A stretch of DNA of 64,000 bases from Haemonchus contortus (taxonomy: Eukaryota; Nematoda; Chromadorea; Rhabditida; Trichostrongylidae): assembly GCA_000469685.2 (NCBI GenBank), contig LS997563.1:40712468-40776467 (forward strand). The letters run 5' to 3'. The notes below the pieces were generated by a model. It did no database searches. It saw only the letters and a list, made by a program, of their open reading frames with translations, and was not told where the DNA came from. The stretch's first letter is position 1. Each line of letters opens with the position of its first letter. Made by a program: the position numbers and the translations under genes. Below are positions 25,401 through 37,462 of the stretch, piece after piece.

Positions 25401-25844
25401 TCAACACGGAACAAATGATCTCCTGTCCAACTCGTAGTTCCCGGGTGCTTTGACAGCAGGAGTCTTCTCGCTATCATGGGAAATAGGCATAGGAGCAATT
25501 ACTTGAACTTTGATAGGGAAGATTTTGATCGACGACGTTCCTACACGGATTTTTGGTACTGTACCTAAAAGGAGTCCAATTTTCCATGTTCGACTTTGTA
25601 AATAAAGTGTTTCTAGAAACTTCCAATACCCACCTAACCTTTCCGTCCGGCCTTCCCCATTCTTGAAGACCGCCAGCTGTTCCCTATGCGTCGCTGGTGC
25701 TGTGCGGTTCGTCCCCGATTTGGTAAGCTTCTCTGCGTCCTCTGCCCACGCTACACTCTCTCCTGTACTTCCGCTCTGCACTCTGCCCTCTTTGGCGCCA
25801 CGCCAAGCAATGTTTGACGGCCCTATTTCGTCGTCCTCGCTCAT
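25401..25844 (-). CDS. Small two-exon gene, 124 aa, function unknown
   Basis: Exon 1 is 25634-25844 from ATG (MSEDDEIGPSNIAWRGAKEG) to a GTGGGT donor in phase 1. The intron is 69 bp and happens to be open in the same frame. Exon 2 is 25401-25564, after a CTCCTTTTAG acceptor, ending in TGA. The mature frame is 124 aa. The first half is polar with Ser/Gly/Thr/Ala and charged residues. The second half is more hydrophobic and proline-containing (KIFPIKVQVIAPMPISHDSE). No signal peptide or membrane segment is visible. The whole 147-codon read-through frame is the alternative if the intron is not used. No family was recognised; it may be a nematode-restricted protein. Confidence 0.6.
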   Translation of the reverse strand: MSEDDEIGPSNIAWRGAKEGRVQSGSTGESVAWAEDAEKLTKSGTNRTAPATHREQLAVFKNGEGRTERLGGYWKFLETLYLQSRTWKIGLLLGTVPKIRVGTSSIKIFPIKVQVIAPMPISHDSEKTPAVKAPGNYELDRRSFVPC

Positions 25845-26469
25845 TCACCACTCGTTCATTCCAGCCTGCCTTCCATTCTTCTCCTATTTCCTCCCGATAT
25901 CTTTCTCAGTTGATTATCCTCAACTTAATCGTCGCTAAGCCATTATGCAACGTGCTGATTAGCGTTTGTCTGTTCGAAGTTTTTTGTTGTTTCATCGGGT
26001 TTCGCTCCTTCGGCTATGATCGGTTCAGCATCCCATCGCTAGCGCTTTCCTTCTGCAAAAACGCTGTACATGTTGTGGAAAGACTATTGTTCCGCTGAAT
26101 AGATGCGATCGATTGTTTGGAATTCAAGGAATTTGGTCCGCAACCGGGGAGATCTTACAAAGATAGCGCGAAGGCGCGGAAGTGAAGTCAACATTTATTT
26201 ATCGAAGGTAAGGTTACCGTCGTCATCGGTCGTGCAATCGTGTGTCAGCAAATGCAAATGCATGTATATGTGTGTGTGGGCAGCATATTACCAAATATGT
26301 GACTGGTTATGTTGTCATTTCGTGCATTGCTTAATTACAGTTTGTCGTGGGTGGGATGGTAGTATGCGCGATGGTATGAGTCATTTCGTCTGTATGCCTT
26401 TGGAGATTCTTCGCTTTGGAGAGAGACAATAGAGGCTTGGTGGGTGTTGCAAGTGCAATAGGCCGTCCA
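25845..26469. other. Upstream region of the small gene, no recognised exon
   Basis: Pyrimidine-rich on the plus strand. It may contain the promoter of the 25401-25844 gene, but no specific element was recognised. Confidence 0.3.
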
Positions 26470-26631
26470 TCACGGATTTGCATATGAGTTGATTCGTTCG
26501 CCGCCGTCGGATCGTGCGTGGCCGTCGTGGAATTCGTGAAATGTGCCGCTGTCGCTGTAGCCGCCCGGTTCGCGGACCCCTGATCGACCATCTTCGCTTC
26601 GCATATTCCTATTATTTGTCCTTGTTCGCAT
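26470..26631 (-). CDS. Possible terminal coding exon, Gly/Ser/Asp-rich
   Basis: The minus-strand frame from ATG 26631 to TGA 26470 includes EDGRSGVREPGGYSDSGTFH and ERINSYANP. Codons end mostly in C in this frame, more so than in the longer overlapping frame at 26331-26711, which I regard as its shadow. No domain was recognised. Confidence 0.35.
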   Translation of the reverse strand: MRTRTNNRNMRSEDGRSGVREPGGYSDSGTFHEFHDGHARSDGGERINSYANP

Positions 26632-27416
26632 CTCTTTCGATTGCTATATCGAGATTTTTGGGTTTTTTCCTGTTGACGTTTTCCCTTGACATAGGTGTTC
26701 CTAAAGTACAAAATACTTTGACGTTTCTTTTTTTGTTTTGTTGCACTGTAGTTTTGTTTTTCTCGTACTATTCTTCAATGGAGGTCCATAATTACAGTTT
26801 TTCCTTGATGCATCAGATGTATACAGTTCAAATCGTCAGGATCTCTACTGGAAATCCATAACAAAGGACTCCTTGAGTGCGAGAGAACGTTCTTCCTTTT
26901 TCCTTAATCTGTAGACGACTGGTACGGCTAACTTCTTCACAGTATGCGCGTTTTCGTCATCGGATCACTCCTAGCTTTGGATAAGTTTCGGTTCGACGAT
27001 TTGTGGAATTGGAGAATCTGATAGCGTTGAATCGATCGATATGTATTTAGAGCGGGTAGCAAATTCCATGATTTCAAGCTTCCACAGTTACGCCATTGTC
27101 CATTCTTGCAATGATATCGTAAAAGGCATGTAGCACAACGAATTGTGTGCTGAGCAACACGATGAAAATCCTCTTTCACACAATTTGTCTATTTTTCTTC
27201 TCTTCTTCGACACTGCGATTCTAAAATGCGAATTTTGAACAATATTGATCTTCTGAATGCATCGACCTAACTTTGAGGATTCAGAGATATATCTTGGATC
27301 ACTGATCCACTGATCGACCATTTCGAGGGTATATCAGGGCCCTTTGTATTTTTTCGCGCTAACAATGGCGTGATTCGTAAATGCACTACCAAAAAACTTT
27401 CACTATTGCTACTTAC

Positions 27417-27570
27417 TCATGTACATCCGGGGGTGTATAGCAGGGAGTGCCGCCTTTGCTTGAACATGTTTGGTGTAGTGGTATTCTACAGGCTGTAATG
27501 GACGTGTTGTGCACGAAGATGTTACCATTGCCAGCTGGTGAATAGGCTGGAGGCAACCCGTATTTATTTC
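27417..27570 (-). CDS. Probable internal exon, unidentified
   Basis: Bounded by a TGATGTTAG acceptor and an ATGA|GTAAGT donor; it starts in phase 1 and ends in phase 2. It reads NKYGLPPAYSPAGNGNIFVH and then TCSSKGGTPCYTPPDVH, rich in Pro, Cys and Gly. Neighbouring exons of the same transcript were not identified. Confidence 0.4.
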
Positions 27571-27705
27571 CTAACATCAAAATACCCTCACAAAGCCTGC
27601 TCATTTGTTTATGTGTAAGAAAGGAATGGTGACGTTTCTGTTTGTCAAGTGATGGTTGAGACGATGTGATGTATGATGCTTTCTTATAAAAGCACGAGAA
27701 TTCCA

Positions 27706-28225
27706 CTAAGTCTCAATCGTTTTCTGAAACTCATCTACTTCTTCGGATCTGGTTACGTTTGCAAAATGCTGTGCCTTTGTATCAGATCCCGTAATATGAA
27801 CATCATGAGAGCTTGAGAACCTTTCAAACCCAAAGTTGTTAACCTGTTGGGTGTATTCATTGTTTGTACCATGTGCCTTCTTGGTTGATTCCAGAACATT
27901 GTTCGCCGCTTTCCAATTTTTACAGAAAAAAAAGTTTCTTCTCATCCTTCGTCCTCTGTCCGTCTGTCACTGCCTCCAAGCAATTTCTATATTGCCCTTC
28001 CAAAACCGAGCAATTATATGGAATCCAAAAGCCTTCGAAGCCGAAGTTGTTTAAAATTGTTTCAAAGAATTTTCGTCGCACATATTTTATATGATGGATG
28101 TTATTCATTTTTGATTCCATTTCATTTGAAGGTGTTTCTAATTTTGACAGAGCGCCTCGCGCTTTTAGAAATTGAATATTGAGGTTAAATTGGTGAACTG
28201 TAAATGATAGTGGTCGTAAGTGCAA
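27706..28225 (-). pseudogene. Coding-type region with a frameshift at a homopolymer, unidentified
   Basis: Two overlapping minus-strand frames both look coding. The upstream one carries KFFETILNNFGFEGFWIPYN and NCLEAVTDGQRTKDEKK. The downstream one carries KNWKAANNVLESTKKAHGTN and QQVNNFGFERFSSSHDVH and ends at 27706. They switch at a run of T (minus strand, near 27930). A one-base indel there, biological or an assembly error, would explain the break. The motif NNFGFE(G/R)F occurs in both halves, suggesting an internal repeat. No family was recognised. Confidence 0.4.
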
Positions 28226-29987
28226 AAAAAAATGTGGATTGACAGACGTATTTAGATTGGTCGTTATCGCTACGAGCTCCAGAGCGCTATTTTATGGATT
28301 TGTAAGCTTGCGCTTATCAGTACTTGCAGTCGAAATTCTGATAATACTGGGTGGCCCAAACTCTGGAGACCAGTAGATGCGAAGTGTTCACATTTGCCAG
28401 ACCTTGAGTTGCAAAAAAACTGCCAGTTCTATAGCTGCGACCTCAGGAAGGCTTCCAGAATGGTTCGGGCACTGATTGAATTCGGTTAAAAAAAACTCGG
28501 CTGATAACTCTTGAACCATTTGTAGAAGAGTACCCCTTCTTGTTGCGAGATGATTTCGGACCATCCTTTCCTAGAGTTTACGATAATTCTTGGAAAGGAA
28601 ATAAAGGAGCTGGTCTAATTATTTTAAGGTAGCCCTTAATGGCATTTTTCATGCAGGTCCTAGACGAGAGGAATCATGGGTTCGATGTAATTTTAATTTC
28701 AATAGTGATGGGGAAATCTCCTTCCTGGCGTATCCTTCATTAGAAAATCCATCGGATGTCCAATGCGTGAGCGGTGAGTCACGAGGTTTTTCTAAAACGG
28801 GGCTCCACCTTTTAGTAGTCATTACTGCGAACTGTTAAAGTATAGCGCGCGTTATTTGTCCACCAAAACTGTCTCGATTTCACTTGGCCGTTAAGGTAGT
28901 TTGAGCAGCTTACGAAGATTTGAATATCAAATCTCATAAGATTGTTTTCCATCAGCTAAATTACTCAAAAATCCTACTTGCTAATAACATTCAGGATACC
29001 CACTATAAACAAAGTGACTTGCCTAATGTGGCCAAATAACTATTTTGTTATGCGCATAGTTATTTATTCATGTTAAGTACAGTATACCACATAATAGAAG
29101 TAGGATTTGGAAGAGGATAACGTTTTCTAGATTCCGAAAATAAAACGTAAATGGATAACAATTACTTGTTAGTCCTTTGCGTGCGGAAATGGGCGAAGCC
29201 TTCGAATTGGCTCCTCTAATATATTTTTTTCATGGCTGAATAAGTCCGTCGTAAAATAACACATCTATAGAATAGCCTCCCTCTGTCAGGCGGCCAGAAA
29301 AACCTTGAGAGAAGGGAGTATACGGTACGTTTCAGCGGGGTGCCATGACAATGTAAAGGAATGTACTTGATTTTGACAGCTGCTTGCGATGAACTGAGTG
29401 ATGAACATCAATTTGAAAATTAAGATAATATTTTGCGTCTTTAACATTGCCTTATTTGGAAAGTTTTCTTTTGTTTCTGGTTTTTTTGCCCTGATATCAT
29501 TTGTTTCAGCTGAATGTATGATTTTTTGCTTATACGTATTTATAACAGAAAGGCGTCCAATGAATTCAACCGTAATATTTTCGAAATGGAAGGAAAACGG
29601 CGACTTTGCATAATCAGCGGTGAAATGTCTCTTTTTTTCTAAACATGGTTGGGAATGTCCCGCGGACCGGCAGCTTACGAAACAATTAGTTGCTTAGGAA
29701 AGCGATGAGCTTTGTTAGCAAGTTTTGAAATTCTTATTGTCTTATTTTCATAAAGAGTTACTATTCCAATTTGGTTTTAAAGCATATTATGATTTTTAGC
29801 TTATCGTTGATGCTACGTTTTGAAGGTGAAGTTGGGAGAATGAGCTATATGTAGGACTATCACAGGCATGGAGCCGAAATGAAGTCCCATCCGAAGATTA
29901 GGTTCAGATAATACTCGCCCTCTCATATCGAAGCTCATTGTCAGTTTAGACACATTCTATGAATAGCATACTTATCACTCTCCGTAC
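28226..29987. other. No recognised gene; possibly intronic
   Basis: Lies between minus-strand coding-type segments. No exon could be supported. Confidence 0.3.
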
Positions 29988-30152
29988 CAAGGTTTGCAGA
30001 GGTTGTAAAGAGCGTTGGGCGGAAATAGCTTTCGTCCAACTGTCGTATTGCTGTAATTGGTCTTGATCTTGGTACAGTCTAAGAATAGCGTGCTTATCAA
30101 TCGTGGGATCGAAATTCAGCGTTTGGTCGTTCGTTCTGTGCCCATTCAACAT
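29988..30152 (-). CDS. Probable 5' coding exon, unidentified
   Basis: Starts at ATG 30152 and runs 55 codons in phase 0 to a CTTG|GTACGG donor. It reads MLNGHRTNDQTLNFDPTIDK, then a Gln-rich helix-like YQDQDQLQQYDSW. It may be the first coding exon of a gene whose later exons include those at 27417-28225; the link is an inference. Confidence 0.4.
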
Positions 30153-32528
30153 CTTTTTTATGGTAAATGCCGAGCTGGTTTGGATTACTTTATGCGTCAT
30201 ATGCATTCCAATATTGATTGGGTTTCAATCAATGGGCGATTTACGTTGCGCCATCGTATCCGCTCGGATTATGATTTCTTGTTATTTTGGCATTCATTCA
30301 CAGCTCGAATTGTTGTTGTAGTATCCACATCCGTGAATATACGATAGTGTAGTGTGCATGCTCCGATTTACGATAAGCACTTTGTTTTACTGCCTCTTTC
30401 TTATCTGCTTTCTTTTGTTTTCATACAGGGAAAATTTTCACACCGTAAAGGCATTCCATTGTAATTTAGATCAAGAACAAGTTTAAAGGATGTTTTCTTT
30501 GTGCTGTAGCAGCAATAATCGTTTGAGTTCTGCCGCACATGTAACAGTAATTAAGTGAACTTTTTTTTCCAAATGATTTCCTAGATAACATTAAAAATGG
30601 AAATTGTTTCCAGAATATTAGCCCCATTGATGTCAACAATCTTTTCGAGGCAGGTGGTTGGTTATTAGCCGTTATTGGTTCTTACCCTTATTATGATGGA
30701 GGCAGGTCAACGTAGTTTACATTACTTCGCCGTACCCAAAATGGCGTCCCATTGTCCCATGTATTGTGATGTTGTCGCTGTCTTTAGTTGTTAGATAGTC
30801 GTTGCTAGTGGAGGGTCTTGCTACTTTTACTCAATACATATCTAGTACACACTCGTTTTTGTGGTTCAAAGTCGACATCGATTGCTCGCCTTTGTTAATA
30901 GAGTATCAAATATCTATTCCTATGGAATGAATATGCGCAAGTAAGCATATGAACGTATTCCTGCAAGTTTTGTTCATTTTCACATTTATTTTTCAGTTGA
31001 TTTATACATTAAGCATCGGTAGCGCATCACTTCTGTCACAAGTTTTCAGTTCATCTATGCAATGTTCGCTTGACTTTCTGAATTGAATTTTAGAAGACTG
31101 TTAGTCCTCCTCATGCTCAGACAATTCATCGTAAGCAATTCTAATCCGTCAAAATAGCTCTCTCTGGGGGCCACAGTGCCAAGTCATTCTTTTACGAAAA
31201 AATACGCGCTACTCATCGAAAATTCCGAAAAAAAAAGAAGCAAGTGGCAGGATAGATTTTAAAGATAACTTTTTTTTCGCATTCATGTAATGAAATTCAC
31301 TGCTGCCTGCCGCTGATCGATTACTTAGCATCGTTGTAGGCCAGTATACTAGCTAGCCTGTAGTGGCTCTCTACTGAATTGGTAACGTTTCGTTTTTGAA
31401 GTTTTTTCTTCTGTTGAGTTATCGGGAACATGACGCTCTCTCAAAACTTCAGCTATTCTTGTCACTCGAAATGACTCACGCCATTTATGAATCTCTTTTC
31501 ATGTTGGCTCTGGGCTATTTTCATATATGCTTACGTATAAGACCCTTGTGACTCTCATCAAACCAGCTAAGTGCATGTGTTCGATGTCTGAGCAAGGAAA
31601 CTTTCCCAAGTTCCGATTTCATACTCGTTGATTTTTTCGATGATTGCCCTACTTAGAGGTAACGTCAAGTGTTTGGCTTGCCTCGATTCGGCGACTGATT
31701 CATCGAAGCGTTCGATAGATAAAAAAAACCTGACCCGTCCATTCGATAATGTTCTCTGTGGAAAAGTTTTGGGACTTCAATCAAGCTGCAGTGCTTCCAA
31801 TAGTAAACGTTTCATAATTACTCATCGTGTTTCACATTGGCTACCTAAATGGTGTACTCATTAGAGAAAAACAGACGGGTGCTATTCACATTTATAAGTG
31901 TAGCTACTCTTATTACTTATTGATGTACTGGTTTTCTTCCTCTCGACAATACGAGACATACTAGTTAGTCGCGGGAATGATTCGAAACCGGCTTCAGCAT
32001 GTCAAATGACTGCTCGTTGTTTAGTTGAAATCTTTGGTCCACGGCGAAACTATTGTTATATTGTACCCTCTATTTATTGGAGACTCTTCAGCATTCGTGC
32101 AGTCTCCTCCGCTCGACATCGTTTTTTCAGAAAGATGTCGTGAAATGATTACTTGACTTTTTCCGTCATTTTTTTTTGTGTTTCGTTCATGGTCGTGCGA
32201 CTTTTTTACGCGGAAGGTTGCTGTAATAGAAATTTAGTCAGCTGTTAGGGTGTCTGTACTTTCAGATTCGGGAACGGGTATGAGCTGATTCTTTCCGCTA
32301 CGGAATTGACCCTATACGTATCTCACGCCACTCTTATCCTGCTCTGTACTTAGTTATTCCTCTGCGGTTTCGTTTAAAATGATGGTCTCCAATATCATGG
32401 TCATCAATGATTTGACTGCTTCACGGATTGATGGGGCACGGTACGTGGGCGGAATTAAATAATTAAAAAAATCGTTCTTTCCATTTCTTCATCATTCATT
32501 CAGATGTTCGGCCAAGGTTCTCGATGGT
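30153..32528. other. Intergenic between divergent transcripts
   Basis: AT-rich and T-rich. It should contain the promoter of the TESK gene and, if real, of the 30152 exon. No specific element was recognised. Confidence 0.35.
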
Positions 32529-35500
32529 ATGTGCTCGAAAATGGCCTCCTCAAGTACGTCTTGTACCTCCGCTCCATTAGAAACGGCTGCCAGCTCGGAG
32601 GATTCTGGAGACAGTTGTCCAGCCACTCCACATTTTAAGGTATTCTTGCGTCACTCTCCTTTTGAAAATGTGTAAATGATGGCTGTAACTACAGTGTGCT
32701 CCTCATCCGTTTGCTACAGTATTCGGGCAGTTCTATGCTGCTGATGACTTTGATGTCCTAGAAATGTTGGGCGAAGGTTTCTTCAGCAAAGTTTCGAAGG
32801 TAAGCCAGATGATCACAGAACAACATTCATTCGTCACTTGTATCCCATTTTTTATCCGAAAATTGGCGGCGCCATTCCGACGAGTTTTGCTCCTTCAAAC
32901 TTGTTTGTTGATCGCATAGTTGCTGACTATGCACAGATTGCGCAGTCGTTGGTAAAGCCGTAGTTTGCGGTGTTTTGACGGACTTCGATCTGCTATTAGG
33001 TTACGTCACATTGAACTTGTGTTAGTCGGAATGCCGACTTGAACACGTGGATTTTCAAGGTTTTCTTGGGAAGAAGGTACAGAAAACACTTGATTGTATC
33101 AAATTGGTTGGGTATATCCTTTTGCTAGGAAATGACAAGGCGAGTAGTTCGCCCAGAAATAGCAAGATCGCCACAACAGCTGGAGCTAAGTGCAGAATTT
33201 TTTTTACTCACTTTCCTCACCTCCTTTATAATAATCTCAGGGAAGGTGCCAACGTTGAAGGAAAGGTTCCTCTTCCCAACCCATATGGAAACTGAGAGTG
33301 GCTCAAGTCTTCTCCATTAGGCCCAGTACCATGTTCATATTGAGCAAATAAGCGAATCCCGGATTGATGTCCGTCCAGGACAACCAAGCCTTTCATTGTT
33401 CGACTCTAGATTGGATTGTCTCATTTTGTGAATACCAGAAGAAAAAAATCAGCTAGAGATTAGCCGTACTAAAAGTCCTAGCGAAGCCCTATTGAAGAGT
33501 ATAACTTTGTAGCAAAGTTACTGCAGGTTTATATGTTTGATCCAACTTTCCGCGTGACTTGACAGTAACACACTGGGATGGATAGGTCGATTTTGGACAT
33601 CACGGTATTATATCCTATGCATTTTTAATTTCAAATCATCAATTACATGAAGCAATACTTTGGCTTTCCTTTATTGTCAAACAAAGCCGTTCATTACCAA
33701 TCAAGGATATTTTGAATCGTCATCTGACAATCTACTACCAGTAATATTTCTCCCCCGCTCCATTACCTGTAGTGGTGGTCGTTTTTGTTGAACTGCCCAC
33801 TCTGCAGTGCCGTCTGAAGTGGAATTGCGGGTCATGCATTGTCAACTCAAGGAGATGGGTTTAGAGAAATGCCAGTGTTTGACTGTGGCCTGGACGGTAC
33901 ACAAACTCTTGCAAATGATTAACATCAATATTTTACTTTACTTTCGGTTTTTCCTTGAACATTTTCACATTTTAGGGGAGGCTTGTATGAGCTTAATCTC
34001 GTCCCACACGTTCAGCAGATCCTCGGTTGTACGGGACATAGTGCTTTTTTAGGCGCCAATTCAGCGAACAAGTTTTCAATGATGCTTTTCGATTACATTC
34101 AAAGATGCCTGGAAGGGTGTCTGTCATAGAGCTTTCTTCAACTGTGTCATTGGAAACCTGAATCCCTGTGTGGTTGAGGAGATTTGCACCACAAAGATCA
34201 CATCAGAGGCAAGCTTACATTTGGGCTGTGTTTTTCGTAGCCGCAATGGAATAATGCTGGCATTGGGAATTGTTTAGAGCTATCGATCAGCTCACGTAAT
34301 ACAATTTATATGTGACTGCTTGGAAATGTGTCTGCGGAACGAAATTTGAGAAAAGTGCATAATTTTCATGCGTTGACTGGGCTTTTGCTTGGATGACACC
34401 AGATACGGTTGCTTGCGGGGTCATATTGTGAAGACTAATTATGCTCTAGGTAGGTTGTATAAATGGAATACCGAATCGTTCATAGAATATGAATGGTGAC
34501 AGGAATAGAATCGAGTTAACCAAAGTACCAGAAGGTTCTGCCGAGAAAGAGAGCTCAAAAAATTTCAACCAAAAGCACCAACTTCGTGAGATTGACAGAG
34601 TGCAGAGTTCTCCAATGTGTAATTGTTTTTTCCCTTTCTGCTCTCGTTCTGTGAGCTTATTTTCCATTCATATTATTGAATATGCGCAATTCAAATGTTT
34701 TGTGTCCCGTTAGTGGGCAATTCTTAATTTTTCCGAGCATTATAGGTTCGTCTGCGATCAACTGGTGAAGAAATGGTATTGAAAAAAGCAAAAAGTAATG
34801 GAACTGCAGAACATAGACGTGCTGTTCATGCTGATGCCGCTCGTGAAGCAGCTATGTTACATCGCCTTTCCCATGAGAACATACTCGGATTGCGGGGCGT
34901 TTGTATACAAGTTGCTGAAGATGGTGAGTTGGAGAGATTTCCAGCGAAATAAGTCACCGATCGCAGTTAATGTTCTCTCGTCTTTAGGTTGCTGGGATAT
35001 GCACTTATTAGTAGACTACTGTGAAGGTGGAAGTCTATCACGGTTAATACTTGACCACTCGACTCCTTTCCCGTGGTGTCAAAGAGTTCGCTACGCATTA
35101 GACATTGCCTTAGCGATGCAATACATACATGCTCATAAAATAATTCATCGTGATCTTACGAGTATGGTACGTTATTCTCGAGCATATGTTTTTTTTTCTT
35201 TGAATCTCGTTCTTCAAATAACAGTATTTTTTTGTTCAGAACGTTCTTTTGCAAACATCTCACGAAAGTTCGGTCTGGGGTCGAGCAGTTGTTGCTGATT
35301 TTGGATTGTCGTGTCGATTTCCAAGACGTGGAGAGAAGCTACCTCAAGTTGGAACTACTTACTTCATGAGCCCCGAGTGTCTCAAAGAAGAATACTATGA
35401 TGGAAAGGTGAAGATTATTAGTTTCCATATTTACTGAGCATTTTTACTTGCACTTCTGTTTTGCTTTTCCTGGCGTTCGCAAGCTACTGAGCAGGGTTTT

Positions 35501-37462
35501 TTTTTCATTTTTTTATTCGCATCAGTTTTACCGCTGATCGAACGAAAGATTACAGCGCTGCATCAGGTGATCTGCTGTGACCTTGGTGTAATGGGAACAC
35601 TTATTAGAGTTGAAAGTGAGCCTTGTACTTATGAAATCGAATTTCAGTCGGATGTATTCTCATTTGGTGTGATTATGTGCCAATTGATAGCGAGAATAGA
35701 TGCCGATCCCGATAGTGGTCTTCACCGAACCAGTAATTTTGGCTTGGATTACGTACGCTTTACGCCCTGCTGTCCTCTAGATACTCCCATTTCATTTCTC
35801 AAGCTGGCTTTTCATTCCTGTGTCGTAAGTTTTCCATCAGCCTCACTAATAACTGGTTAGCGGCTTCTGCGAACCCTACTGTTTTCAGATGGATCCATTA
35901 GAAAGGCCGTCTTTCGAAATGATTGTTATATTGTTACAAAATGTTATGAACGTAGTGCCATCTTCTCCAAGTCAATTAGAAGGTTTGTTTGACAATATGG
36001 TTTGGCTCGTGTAATCATTCAGGTAGTCAGTTCCTAGATGAGATGCATGCGTGGCGGTTAGTTTTTGGTGCAATTCTCCTTCTCACTGATTCCTTCTTGA
36101 GATTAGATGTTTAGGATTTTTGCTGGCTTCTCTTCTTCTTAGAAATTTACGTCTTGATGATTGTCACTCTTCACATGACCTCTTCAATTTATTTCCATTT
36201 CCAGTTCGAGGTGAAAGCAGATTATCTCGCTCACGATCCGACGCCGCTCTGAAAAAACCAGCAGCCGCTGTTATGGCCGCAAGAAAGATGTCCAGTAATT
36301 ATTCCAAAACAGTGCGTCCTATCATAGAAGGCAAGTAAAATTAGTTTTCTTCTGGGATTTTGTGTATGATACTTGCTGTGGTACATCATTGGCGCCTCCG
36401 ATTCCATAAATTATGTGCTGCATTCTGACTCTGATTCTACGTCTTAATTCGCATTCTTATAGTTCTCTTCCATAGTAGCTATGAAATGTAGTATTATCAA
36501 TGTCATTTCATCTCATGTCCTTCTCAAATGAGGTGTTTCATTTACCTCCCATTGTTTCGCACATTTCAAAAAAAAATTGAGTCAATCGTCAGCTTCTCAA
36601 TGTGTCTCTGAGTCAAGAACACCAATAAGCTTAAGATAGCCCCGCATATTTGAAAACTGACATGCGCAGATAATTCCAGTAATAAATCTTTTCAGGCGAG
36701 TCGACGGAATTAGAAAATTCCTTTCTCGCGATGGAAAGGCTTGCGCGCGACGTGGCGCGGGATGAACCAACCTTAGATCACACCAATCCATTTCTGGATC
36801 ACGAACGATTTCGTAAAGAAAGAAAAATTCTACCAAGAAGAGGAAGCCGGCGACGAAGTGAAACGAAGCCGGAACGTGGTCTCTCTGATGGCAATTGTCT
36901 GGCTGTAGACCATGTCCGCTTCTCTCCCCATAGGTATCCGAACTATTTAGTTTCCTTGTCGGTCTTTCTCCTTACAAAGTAGGTTTTCAGTTCACATTTT
37001 GGTGTTTTCCGTCGGAGGTGCTCGTCACTTCCACCAGATGTTGATTCTCCATTTATATCGAGAGATCTGGTTGACGAAAAATCTGAGTTCTGCCCAGGAG
37101 GAGTACCACTTGTTTATCGTGACTTCGACATGGTGGGTGTTTATTTGTGTTTTGCTCTAAACCATTATATTTTCCCAACCTTCTATTTTGCAGAAGTTTC
37201 TGAAACAGATGAAGCGCTTTCCATCTCGCCGGCACACACTGATACCTGAATGTGGCACAGTCCGATCTACCCTTGACTTACAGTCGCTACGGTCAAATCC
37301 TACCTCTTCTGTAAGAATTTATCAGGTTCCATTTCTACCCTAGCAGTCAATTTGTTTCTGTGTTTTAAGAGCTTTCTTCACTCCACTACCGCAACTTTAT
37401 CGTCAACATCTGATGTCAATGGCCCTAGTGTGCGGATCGAAGAAACTCCAGATGTACTGTAG
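32529..37462 (+). CDS. TESK: Testis-specific-kinase-type (TESK/LIMK family) protein kinase
   Basis: Predicted dual-specificity kinase; TESK and LIMK proteins phosphorylate cofilin and control actin dynamics. Twelve exons keep phase: 32529-32639, 32731-32799, 34746-34923, 34988-35166, 35240-35407, 35648-35824, 35889-35982, 36205-36330, 36696-36933, 36991-37132, 37194-37310, 37370-37462 (563 aa). The glycine loop is LGEGFFSKV, the ATP lysine lies in MVLKKAK, the catalytic loop is HRDLTSMN, then DFGLS, SPECLKEEYYDGK and SDVFSFGVIMCQLIARI. A tail with RLSRSRSDAALKKP follows, as in TESK1. Lys of the family's usual HRDLTSKN is Met here (LIMKs have His). There is no LIM or PDZ domain, which favours TESK. 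Intron 2 is long (1.9 kb) and intron 8 is GC-AG. Another in-frame ATG lies at 32541. Confidence 0.93.
33345..33400 (+). repeat. Fragment of the SINE-like repeat in TESK intron 2
   Basis: Contains GAATCCCGGATTGAT...CAACCAAGCCTTTC, matching the middle of the copies at 42770 and 51060. Confidence 0.4.
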
